Shown here piece after piece: positions 1-5,160 of a stretch of 5,160 nucleotides of DNA. Both the position numbers and the translations under genes were made by a program. The first letter of the stretch is position 1. Each line of letters starts with the position of its first letter. The DNA is from CAZMGT01 sp964565895 (GTDB taxonomy: Bacteria; Armatimonadota; Zipacnadia; UBA1398; CAZMGT01). The stretch spans positions 1-5,160 of the forward strand of contig CAZMGT010000098.1 in assembly GCA_964565895.1 (NCBI GenBank), written 5' to 3'. The notes under the pieces are model-generated. The model saw only the letters and a list, made by a program, of their open reading frames with translations. It was not told the origin of the DNA and did not search any database.

Positions 1-7
1 CCCGCTG

Positions 8-20
8 CGCCGTGCCGGCG
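8..20 (-). terminator. Weak hairpin just after the beta-sandwich protein gene
   Basis: Two bases or fewer beyond the TAG stop of the minus-strand gene lies a perfect 5-bp stem (CGCCG / CGGCG) with a 3-nt loop. It could be the start of a terminator or an mRNA 3' end structure. No T-tract is visible before the window ends, and short G/C stems arise easily by chance in DNA this GC-rich, so this is a weak call. Confidence 0.15.
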
Positions 21-21
21 G

Positions 22-1173
22 CTAATACTCCTCCGCTGCGGACTCCGCCGTGTCATAGACTTCCTCGGAGACGATTGCCGCCTTTGCCTCTTTGATGGTC
101 AGGCCGACGATGACCGGCACGGCACCCTGATATGCGCCGAACGTGATGGACTGGATAGGGGTCCGGTCATAAACGGTCCACTCGCAAACGCCCAGGCCGA
201 CCGTTTGCCCGCGGCCGTTTTTGCCGCGCCAGGCAACGCGCCACTGCTCGAGATCCTGCGGGTTATTAAGGGGGCCGATTTGCCGGCCTTCGAACACGGA
301 GAAATGCCCAACGCGGCCGTCCCAGAACTGGGCGTCGCAGATCATGCACGGCGTGGGGCGCGACTTCTCGCCCCACGCTGCGGCAATGAGCAGGTAGATT
401 TTCTCGGCAACCACACCCCCTGGGATGGGGACGGTCACCGCCTCGGGATAGTTCGGCCGCTGCTCGCCGCGCAGGACAATGCACGCCTTGCCGTTGTTGC
501 GCTCGGGCGGGGCGATATCGAACGGAATGTCGAGCAGGGTAACCAGGCCCGTGGGAAGGGCGCGCAGGTCGTTCGGGCCGTCGTCAATAAACCCGTGGCC
601 GTCGCCTGGGGCGTCGTCAGTGAGCGTCTCGTTAGCCACGGGGGAAAGGTCAATGGTGCGCAGGGCCGTTTGGTCGGTTTCCACGGCGAGGGAGTCGAAC
701 AACGCCGTCCCCGTGGCGCACTCGATGCCTAGTGTTAAAAAGACGCCGCTGGCCGTGGAGGGAATCTCGGCAACGAGGGTTTCCTCGTGCCAGTCGGCGC
801 TGCCCTCAAGCCGCGTGGCGAAGTGGCGCAGCTGGCGACCGTCGCGCACGGCGATGTGGATTTTCGCCGTGCTATACTCCTGCGGCCCGCGGCGGAGGTC
901 CTCGAGCTTAACCGTGCAGCGCACGAGGACGGTTGTTCCGCGGAGCTTGTCCACGGGGAGCCAGCGCGCGAGAAGGGCGCTGGCCAAGTTGGCCGTGGTC
1001 TTTACAGAAGGCCCGCGAAAGCCCTCCTCGACAAGCTCGACGGAGGCCTCGCCGAACGTGAGCTTTTGCCAGCCGTCGAGGGTGTCGAACGTGTCCACGA
1101 GAATGGTTGCCGCGAAGCCTGGTGTATAAAGCAGCGCGATAAGTGCACAGACAATAGCCCGAATGCCGCGCAC
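22..1173 (-). CDS. Secreted two-domain beta-sandwich protein, carbohydrate-binding-like
   Basis: The predicted product has 383 residues. I chose the GTG start at 1173 because GGAGGG sits 4 nt upstream and because it begins a classic Sec signal peptide: basic MRGIR, a hydrophobic core at about residues 6-17, and likely cleavage after PGFA (residue 21). In-frame sequence upstream to 1485 is open but proline/arginine-rich with no signal and is probably not translated. Residues 24-165 start ILVDTFDTLDGW and end ALFDSLAVE, the pattern of a jelly-roll carbohydrate-binding module whose last strand carries a 'FDsl/v' motif. Residues 175-360 look like a second beta-sandwich (DGHGFIDDGPNDLRALP, then IPFDIAPPERNNGKACIVLRG), of a kind seen in planctomycete-type glycan-associated proteins. 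A CMIC (CxxC) motif lies at 276-279. The tail after 361 is acidic. I see no catalytic motif and no anchor. It is divergent from the sulfatase, so a shared glycan substrate is plausible. The glycan-binding role is inferred. Confidence 0.8.
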   Translation of the reverse strand: MRGIRAIVCALIALLYTPGFAATILVDTFDTLDGWQKLTFGEASVELVEEGFRGPSVKTTANLASALLARWLPVDKLRGTTVLVRCTVKLEDLRRGPQEYSTAKIHIAVRDGRQLRHFATRLEGSADWHEETLVAEIPSTASGVFLTLGIECATGTALFDSLAVETDQTALRTIDLSPVANETLTDDAPGDGHGFIDDGPNDLRALPTGLVTLLDIPFDIAPPERNNGKACIVLRGEQRPNYPEAVTVPIPGGVVAEKIYLLIAAAWGEKSRPTPCMICDAQFWDGRVGHFSVFEGRQIGPLNNPQDLEQWRVAWRGKNGRGQTVGLGVCEWTVYDRTPIQSITFGAYQGAVPVIVGLTIKEAKAAIVSEEVYDTAESAAEEY

Positions 1174-1177
1174 TTGA

Positions 1178-1183
1178 CCCTCC
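1178..1183 (-). promoter_or_regulatory. Ribosome-binding site that fixes the GTG start at 1173
   Basis: Read on the minus strand this is GGAGGG, followed by TCAA and then GTG. It is a strong Shine-Dalgarno match at good spacing. With the signal peptide that begins at this GTG, it decides the start over the upstream in-frame codons. Confidence 0.75.
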
Positions 1184-1204
1184 GTTGGCAAAGATCTTTT
1201 CCCC

Positions 1205-1303
1205 GCCGAGCGCTTCGCCCTCGGCTTGCTCGAGCACTGGTTTCCGCGCTCCGCGGGGCATGTCCTTCCCTTGCCCAGCGCCGCTGGGCCGGGGGGAGCC
1301 CCG
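1205..1303. repeat. Cluster of four short inverted repeats
   Basis: Four perfect stems follow one another: GCCGAG/CTCGGC (1205-1210 and 1220-1225, 9-nt loop), CCGCG/CGCGG (1244-1248 and 1252-1256, 3-nt loop), GCCCAGC/GCTGGGC (1273-1279 and 1283-1289, 3-nt loop) and CGGGG/CCCCG (1290-1294 and 1299-1303, 4-nt loop). The last two are directly adjacent. They could be a structured leader of the minus-strand gene, protein-binding sites, or the by-product of high GC content. The 7-bp stem with a 3-nt loop is the strongest single element. Confidence 0.35.
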
Positions 1304-1365
1304 CGAGTGGGCGCAGTGGTATAGACGCCTTTTCCAGAGCGGCAGGTCAATCGAGTTGCGCGATG

Positions 1366-1388
1366 GAAGAAGTGCAAAGCACTTATTC
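1366..1388. repeat. 23-bp inverted repeat before the sulfatase, operator or leader hairpin
   Basis: Two 10-bp arms (GAAGAAGTGC and GCACTTATTC) flank a central AAA and match at 9 of 10 positions; the single mismatch is 1369/1385. The inner six pairs are unbroken. The repeat ends 2 bp before the sulfatase ribosome-binding site and 18 bp before its ATG. As DNA it would suit a dimeric repressor. As RNA it would make a hairpin beside the ribosome-binding site. It is less GC-rich than its surroundings, which makes pure base-composition chance less likely. No regulator gene is in the window, so its partner is unknown. Confidence 0.45.
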
Positions 1389-1390
1389 GG

Positions 1391-1397
1391 GAAGGGG
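1391..1397 (+). promoter_or_regulatory. Ribosome-binding site of the sulfatase gene
   Basis: The purine run GAAGGGG lies 9 nt before the ATG at 1407. It supports that start over upstream in-frame codons, and the Tat signal peptide begins exactly at this ATG. Confidence 0.55.
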
Positions 1398-1406
1398 CGT
1401 TTTTGT

Positions 1407-2792
1407 ATGAACAGGCGGAGGTTTCTTCGGGCGTTGGCTGGCGGGGGCGCAGCTTTTTCCGCCTGGCAGTTTCTCCCGCGCGCATGGAGCCAGGCCAGCC
1501 GCCCGCCGAACTTCGTGTTCATCTTCACCGACGACCAGGGCTACCAAGACCTCGGATGCTTCGGCTCGCCGCTGATTAAAACCCCGCGGATTGACCGCAT
1601 GGCCGCGGAGGGGATGAAGTTCACCAGCTTCTACGTCGCCGCGCCCGTGTGCACGCCCTCGCGCGCGGCGTTGCTCACTGGCTGCTACCCGCAGCGGGTT
1701 AGCCTGCCCAAGGTGCTCTTTCCACAGTCGAAGATCGGCATTAACCCGGATGAGATCACCCTTGCCGAGCTGCTTAAGACGCGCGGCTATGCCACGGCGT
1801 GCATCGGAAAGTGGCACCTGGGGCATCTGCCGAAGTTCTTGCCCACGCGCCAGGGCTTCGACTACTACTTCGGCATCCCCTATAGCAACGACATGGACGT
1901 GGCCAAGCGGGGCGATCCGCCCATTCCCCTAATGCGCAACGAGGAGATTATCGAGCAGCCCGCCGTCCAGGAGACGCTTACCGAGCGATATACCGAAGAG
2001 GCGATAAAGTTCATTACCGCGCACAAGAACGAGCCGTTTTTCGTGTATCTGCCGCACACGTTCCCCCACGTTCCGCTGCATGTCTCGGAGCGCTTCCGCG
2101 GGAGGTCTAAGCGTGGGCTGTATGGCGATGTAATCGAGTGCATTGACTGGAGCACGGGAGAGATTCTCGACACGCTTGCCCGGCTGGGGCTGGACGAGCA
2201 GACGCTGGTCATTTACACCTCGGACAACGGGCCGTGGCTCTCCCAAGGCAAGAATGGGGGCAGCGCCCTGCCCTTGCGCGCGGGGAAGGGGACGACGTAT
2301 GAGGGCGGGATGCGCGTGCCCTGTGTCATGCGCTGGCCGGGGCACATTCCCGCGGGAAGGGTGTGCGACGAGCTGGCGACGACGATGGACATTTTGCCCA
2401 CGTTCGCCCGCTTGGCAGGCGCCGAGGTGCCCAAAGATCGGATAATCGACGGCAAGGACATTTGGCCCCTGATGGCCGGCGAGCCTGGGGCCAAGACGCC
2501 GCACGAGGCGTTCTTCTATTACCGCGGCTACGCGCTTGAGGCCGTCCGCTCGGGCAAGTGGAAGCTGCACTTGGAGCGGCCCGTGCGGCGCGAGCGGGGC
2601 CAGCCCGCGAAGATGAGGCCCATTGAGCTTTACGACCTTAGCGCGGACATCGGCGAGCAGCACAACGTCGCCGCGGAGCACCCGGACGTCGTCGCGCGGC
2701 TGAAAGAGCTGGCGCAGAAGTGCCGCGAGGACCTGGGCGACAGCATAACCGGCACCCCGGGCAAAAACCGCCGGCCGGCAGGCACCGTTTAG
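1407..2792 (+). CDS. Tat-exported S1-family sulfatase (arylsulfatase A-like)
   Basis: The 461-residue product should hydrolyse sulfate esters, probably on a polysaccharide, outside the cytoplasm. The N-terminus is a twin-arginine signal: NRRRFLR at residues 2-8, a hydrophobic stretch to about 23, and likely cleavage after SQA (residue 30). The sulfatase fold follows at once with NFVFIFTDDQG, giving metal ligands D42 and D43. The signature CTPSR places the residue converted to formylglycine at C82, with R86. GKWHLG gives K135 and H137; HTFPHVPLH (217-225) supplies a further active-site histidine; TSDNGPW gives D273 and N274; LRAGKGTTYEGGMRVP gives K294. The C-terminal part (ELYDLSADIGEQHNV, ending GDSITGTPGKNRRPAG) is typical and complete, and length is normal for the family. 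C82 is a cysteine-type site that needs a maturation enzyme, which is not in the window. The HEAT gene follows 38 bp later, probably co-transcribed. Substrate and sulfatase subfamily cannot be assigned by eye. Confidence 0.95.
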   Translation: MNRRRFLRALAGGGAAFSAWQFLPRAWSQASRPPNFVFIFTDDQGYQDLGCFGSPLIKTPRIDRMAAEGMKFTSFYVAAPVCTPSRAALLTGCYPQRVSLPKVLFPQSKIGINPDEITLAELLKTRGYATACIGKWHLGHLPKFLPTRQGFDYYFGIPYSNDMDVAKRGDPPIPLMRNEEIIEQPAVQETLTERYTEEAIKFITAHKNEPFFVYLPHTFPHVPLHVSERFRGRSKRGLYGDVIECIDWSTGEILDTLARLGLDEQTLVIYTSDNGPWLSQGKNGGSALPLRAGKGTTYEGGMRVPCVMRWPGHIPAGRVCDELATTMDILPTFARLAGAEVPKDRIIDGKDIWPLMAGEPGAKTPHEAFFYYRGYALEAVRSGKWKLHLERPVRRERGQPAKMRPIELYDLSADIGEQHNVAAEHPDVVARLKELAQKCREDLGDSITGTPGKNRRPAGTV

Positions 2793-2813
2793 CGCGGGCA
2801 ACGGCCCCCGCGC
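2792..2813 (+). promoter_or_regulatory. Intergenic hairpin between sulfatase and HEAT genes
   Basis: GCGCGGG (2792-2798) pairs perfectly with CCCGCGC (2807-2813) around an 8-nt loop. The stem begins on the last base of the sulfatase stop codon and ends just before the ribosome-binding site of the HEAT gene. No T-tract follows, so it is not a standard intrinsic terminator. Such a structure could stabilise the upstream mRNA or tune expression of the second gene. Its effect is inferred; the base pairing is visible. Confidence 0.45.
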
Positions 2814-2814
2814 C

Positions 2815-2822
2815 GAGGAGGG
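2815..2822 (+). promoter_or_regulatory. Ribosome-binding site of the HEAT-repeat gene
   Basis: GAGGAGGG is a strong Shine-Dalgarno sequence 8 nt before the ATG at 2831. It shows that the HEAT protein is translated from its own start and is not simply a frameshifted tail of the sulfatase. Confidence 0.75.
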
Positions 2823-2830
2823 ACGAGCAA

Positions 2831-3325
2831 ATGCACCTCGGGAGAACGCTCGAGCAGTGGCGCGCCATGCTCGGCGAGAAAAACGAAACGATGCGCCTCT
2901 ACGCCGCGCGGGCGCTTGGGGAGATCGGGCCCCAGGCTCTGCCCGCGCTGCTTGAGGCGCTCGAGCACAAGGACAGCGCGGTGCGCTATTGGGCGGCCGT
3001 GGGGCTGGGCGACCTGGGCGAGGCGGCGAAATCCGCCGTGCCCAAGCTCGCGCGAGCGCTTAAGGACGACTCGCCCAGCGTGCGCACCCAGGCGGCGTTT
3101 GCCCTGTGGAAGATCGAGCGGCGGGAGCAGGCGCTGCAGGTGCTCGCAGAGCAGCTAAAGCATCCCTCGCGCGCGGTGCGCTTGCGCGCTGTGCAGACGC
3201 TGGGGAGCATTGGGCCGCCCGCAAAGCCCGTCCTCGCCGCCGTAGAGGAGGCGACGAAGGACAAAGACCGCTACGTGCAAAACGCCGCGCGGCAAGCGGT
3301 AAAGGACATTACCGGCGAGCAGTAG
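2831..3325 (+). CDS. Small stand-alone HEAT-repeat protein, sulfatase-associated
   Basis: The 164-residue product is almost wholly alpha-helical HEAT repeats, a protein-protein interaction scaffold. About five units are visible, phased by the conserved VR-type position at the start of each second helix: MR22, VR52, VR85, VR117 and VQ149, 30-33 residues apart, with glycine-proline turns such as GEIGPQALPALLEAL (30-44). The ATG at 2831 is supported by GAGGAGGG; in-frame sequence upstream (from 2720) is arginine/proline-rich shadow. No signal peptide or membrane segment is present, so the protein appears cytoplasmic, unlike the exported sulfatase just upstream. From memory of the families, some planctomycete-type sulfatases carry a C-terminal HEAT extension with the same kind of sequence (for example AVRYWAAVGLG), so this may be that module encoded separately. 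It lies in a different reading frame from the sulfatase. Exact function is unknown; a PBS-lyase-type HEAT label would be the automatic annotation. Confidence 0.88.
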   Translation: MHLGRTLEQWRAMLGEKNETMRLYAARALGEIGPQALPALLEALEHKDSAVRYWAAVGLGDLGEAAKSAVPKLARALKDDSPSVRTQAAFALWKIERREQALQVLAEQLKHPSRAVRLRAVQTLGSIGPPAKPVLAAVEEATKDKDRYVQNAARQAVKDITGEQ

Positions 3326-3406
3326 CTTCACGGAAGGTCCCAAGGAGGCGTGCCACGGGCGCGGCTGTATGCCCGCGTTCTCCCCTTCGGTCGCGTCCTA
3401 TTGGTG
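3326..3406. other. Convergent intergenic gap without a clear terminator
   Basis: These 81 bp separate the stops of the HEAT gene (plus) and the Kelch-FN3 gene (minus), so a bidirectional terminator would be expected. The only structure is a pair of mutually exclusive 5-bp stems: CGGGC/GCCCG (3356-3360 and 3371-3375) and CGCGG/CCGCG (3360-3364 and 3373-3377). Neither has a T-tract on either strand. Termination may be Rho-dependent or lie inside the opposing gene. Confidence 0.5.
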
Positions 3407-5160
3407 CTACTCGCCGACGAACGGGACATAGTACTTCCGCCACTCGCGCTTGAACCATACCGGCGCGGAGGGGATCCCCTCCTGGCCCAGGCGGTCCACG
3501 GCGACGACGTAGTAGCGGCGCGTAACGTCGCCCGCCGTCTCGTCGGTAAACGTCGTTTGGGCAATGGGCTGCGGCGTGAGCCTGGTTATCGGGTCTTTGC
3601 GCCACCGGCCGTCCATGCGGTAGACGCGATAGCCGGCGAGGCCCTTCTCCGGATTAAGCTGCCACTTGAGCAGGCAGCGCGTGCCGTCCTCCTTGGCGAA
3701 CACCCACTGCGGGGCGCTGGGGATGGTTAGGAGGTAGGGCGAGGGGCCGCTTTTTACACCGAGGGCGTTTATCGCGTAGACGCGATAGGCGTAAACGGCC
3801 CAGGCGTAGGGCTTTCCCGCGGGGTTAAGGTGCTCCGCGTAAAAGCGGTGGCGGAAGATCGGCTCGCCAGCGATCTTGCGCGGCTTGCTTAGGTCTACCC
3901 TGTCCACAAAGCGCGGCTTGCGCAGAGGGTCTGCGGTAATCCGCTCAAACGGGCCAATAGCCTTTATCGCCCCGACGGAGGGCTTGGGCAGGGGCGGATT
4001 GCAGGAACGGATGCGCACAAGCTGATCGTTGGAGAAGACCTCCACTGTCGCGCGCTCGACATAGTAGCCGACGATGTCCTCTGCGGGCGGGGTCCAGCTA
4101 AGCTCTACCTCGGTGGGCGAGAGCACGGAGACGACGACGTCCTCGACGATGGGCGGCTGGGTGTAGACTTTTATGCTTGGCTTGCCCTCTTTTCCGTGGG
4201 CAGTAAGGGCAGTGAGGTAATAACGGTAAACCTCGCCCCGTTGGACATCGCGATCAACGTAGCGCAGCGTCGCCGCGGGGAGGAGGGCGACACGCCGATA
4301 GTCCACCTTCCATGGGGCGCCGCCCTGGCCGCGGTAGACGGCATAGCGGGCGACGTTTGCCGAGGGGCTCTTCTCCCAGCTTAGGGTAACCGAGTCCTCG
4401 GCGCACACGAGGCGCGGGTTTTTCGGCGGCTCGGGTAGCGGGTTTGCCTGGGGTGGCGGCTCGGCATAGCGGTAGGTCCAAATCTGCTGCTCGCTGACTT
4501 TGGCGCGTTTGCCCGTATGCGTGCGGTTCTCTAAGACCGCTACGTTTAGCTCCGGGGCAAAGACGATACACCGCGCGCGGCTGCCCGTGGGGTCGGGCTC
4601 GCGGGGAGGGTTCATCTTCTCCCAGCGGTTTTCGGCAATGTGGTAAACCCACGTCTCAAGATGCGCGCGCTCCTCCTCCCCCTCTCCTTCGGCCACGCGG
4701 ACAACGGCGATGATAACGTCGTTTACGCTGTCGTAGGCGAGGACGGCATCGTTTTTGTTCGTCGGGGGAAGCGTGGGAGGGTTAAGGTCGCGCCACTCGT
4801 TTTTGCGCAGGTCATAGCCCCAGGTGTGGGGGTCGTCGGTAAACTGGGCGCCGAAGAGAATGTGCAACCTGTGGCGCGAGGCATAGGCTATGTTTCCCGC
4901 GCTGCGCCGGGGTGGCTCAAGCTTGGGTTTCATCCACGTCCAGGTGTTGTTGTGTGGGTCATAAACAACGGTGCCCTCATAACCCCCTTCGCCGCAGCAG
5001 ACGACGATTACCTGAAACTCCTCATCCCACGAGGCGCAGCGCAGGGGATGGATGCGCGGCTCGGGCAGGGGGCGCATGTTGCGCCAGGTGTTTGTTTCTA
5101 GGTCATAGGTCCACACGGAGTTGTTGCGCAGGTAAATTTCGCGAAACCACTGCCAGCCGT
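3407..5160 (-). CDS. Kelch beta-propeller plus three FN3 domains, N-terminus cut off
   Basis: The reading frame runs from the TAG at 3407-3409 through the right edge without a stop, so 583 residues of a longer protein are visible. The GTG at 5116 falls inside a Kelch motif and is not a believable start: the frame before it reads GWQWFREIYLRNNS and continues the motif. Kelch-type blades recur about every 48-57 residues, each with a 'WtYDlxxNtW' pattern: visible residues near 15-25 (VWTYDLETNTW), 64-73 (VVYDPHNNTW), 112-122, 169-179 and 226-231. Three fibronectin type III domains follow at about 242-334, 336-481 and 482-566, each with a 'YxVYR ... YYlxAl' strand pattern. The protein ends KYYVPFVGE with no sorting signal, anchor or membrane segment. 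The architecture suggests an extracytoplasmic binding protein; a signal peptide would lie outside the window. No catalytic residues of galactose oxidase are identifiable. It converges on the sulfatase/HEAT pair and is probably a separate transcript. Confidence 0.88.
   Translation of the reverse strand, partial: GWQWFREIYLRNNSVWTYDLETNTWRNMRPLPEPRIHPLRCASWDEEFQVIVVCCGEGGYEGTVVYDPHNNTWTWMKPKLEPPRRSAGNIAYASRHRLHILFGAQFTDDPHTWGYDLRKNEWRDLNPPTLPPTNKNDAVLAYDSVNDVIIAVVRVAEGEGEEERAHLETWVYHIAENRWEKMNPPREPDPTGSRARCIVFAPELNVAVLENRTHTGKRAKVSEQQIWTYRYAEPPPQANPLPEPPKNPRLVCAEDSVTLSWEKSPSANVARYAVYRGQGGAPWKVDYRRVALLPAATLRYVDRDVQRGEVYRYYLTALTAHGKEGKPSIKVYTQPPIVEDVVVSVLSPTEVELSWTPPAEDIVGYYVERATVEVFSNDQLVRIRSCNPPLPKPSVGAIKAIGPFERITADPLRKPRFVDRVDLSKPRKIAGEPIFRHRFYAEHLNPAGKPYAWAVYAYRVYAINALGVKSGPSPYLLTIPSAPQWVFAKEDGTRCLLKWQLNPEKGLAGYRVYRMDGRWRKDPITRLTPQPIAQTTFTDETAGDVTRRYYVVAVDRLGQEGIPSAPVWFKREWRKYYVPFVGE

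Larger units (their letters stand above)
1174..1406. other. Divergent intergenic region with candidate regulatory structures
   Basis: These 233 bp separate the start of the minus-strand beta-sandwich gene from the start of the plus-strand sulfatase, so promoters for both should lie here. I find no convincing sigma-70 promoter. The best plus-strand -10-like hexamer is TATAGA at 1320-1325, but it has no good -35. On the minus strand TTGACC (1345-1350) and TATACC (1318-1323) are 21 bp apart, which is too far. The region contains four consecutive short inverted repeats (1205-1303), an 8-bp palindrome GCTCGAGC (1228-1235) and a 23-bp inverted repeat (1366-1388). Open reading frames crossing it lack ribosome-binding sites and recognisable protein character. 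Confidence 0.6.

Noticed and set aside
1320..1325. TATAGA as a -10 element for the sulfatase
   Set aside because: There is no acceptable -35 hexamer at the right distance. It remains possible for another sigma factor but cannot be supported from sequence alone.
1318..1350. Minus-strand TTGACC and TATACC as a promoter for the beta-sandwich gene
   Set aside because: The two hexamers are 21 bp apart, beyond the usual 16-18 bp, and the -10 match is only partial.
1185..1406. N-terminal extension of the sulfatase from an ATG at 1185
   Set aside because: The extension lacks sulfatase character and would bury the Tat signal, which starts at the ATG at 1407 with its own ribosome-binding site.
1174..1485. 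N-terminal extension of the minus-strand gene up to 1485
   Set aside because: The frame is open only because of GC-rich composition. The extension is arginine/proline-rich, and a signal peptide and strong ribosome-binding site mark the start at 1173.
1929..2801. 290-residue minus-strand open frame antisense to the sulfatase
   Set aside because: It is a composition-driven shadow of a well-conserved sulfatase gene, with no recognisable domain or plausible start context.
2780..2835. Frameshift or sequencing error that splits a single sulfatase-HEAT gene
   Set aside because: The sulfatase has a complete, typical C-terminus, and the HEAT gene has its own strong ribosome-binding site and ATG, so two genuine genes are more likely.
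3356..3377. Bidirectional intrinsic terminator between the convergent genes
   Set aside because: Stems are only 5 bp and mutually exclusive, and no T-tract follows on either strand.
3350..3730. Plus-strand open frame antisense to the Kelch-FN3 gene, preceded by AAGGAGG
   Set aside because: The Shine-Dalgarno-like sequence (3342-3348) is only 1 nt from the GTG and about 20 nt from the next ATG (3369), and the frame lies inside a gene with clear FN3 domains.

Overview
The window is GC-rich bacterial DNA, almost entirely coding, with three complete genes and one gene cut by the right edge. Secreted proteins dominate: a Sec-type carbohydrate-binding-like protein, a Tat-exported S1 sulfatase, and a large Kelch/fibronectin type III protein. 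Next to the sulfatase is a small HEAT-repeat protein. This mix, and the style of the HEAT and Kelch-FN3 sequences, fits a planctomycete or another polysaccharide-degrading lineage of the PVC type (or a similar uncultured phylum). That is a judgement from protein character; there is no rRNA or other marker gene to confirm it.

Layout from left to right. (1) A minus-strand gene (22-1173) encodes a 383-residue secreted protein with two beta-sandwich-like domains. (2) A 233-bp divergent intergenic region (1174-1406) holds several short hairpins and, just before the sulfatase ribosome-binding site, a 23-bp near-perfect inverted repeat. (3) A plus-strand pair follows: an S1-family sulfatase (1407-2792) with all the main active-site motifs, then 38 bp later a 164-residue all-HEAT protein (2831-3325). 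A 7-bp G/C-only hairpin fills most of the gap between them. (4) An 81-bp convergent gap has no convincing terminator. (5) A minus-strand Kelch plus triple-FN3 protein (3407-5160) lacks its N-terminus, which lies beyond position 5160.

Inferred joint role: desulfation, and perhaps binding, of a sulfated polysaccharide outside the cytoplasm. The sulfatase removes sulfate esters. The divergent beta-sandwich protein could bind the glycan. The HEAT protein resembles the C-terminal HEAT extension carried by some planctomycete-type sulfatases, so it may be a detached module of the enzyme. The Kelch-FN3 protein looks like a separate transcription unit of unknown ligand. The most notable points are the split sulfatase/HEAT arrangement (with the two products apparently sorted to different compartments), the inverted repeats around the sulfatase, and a large insertion inside the second FN3 domain. 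I see no mobile element, CRISPR array, tRNA, rRNA or clearly new defence or mobile system.
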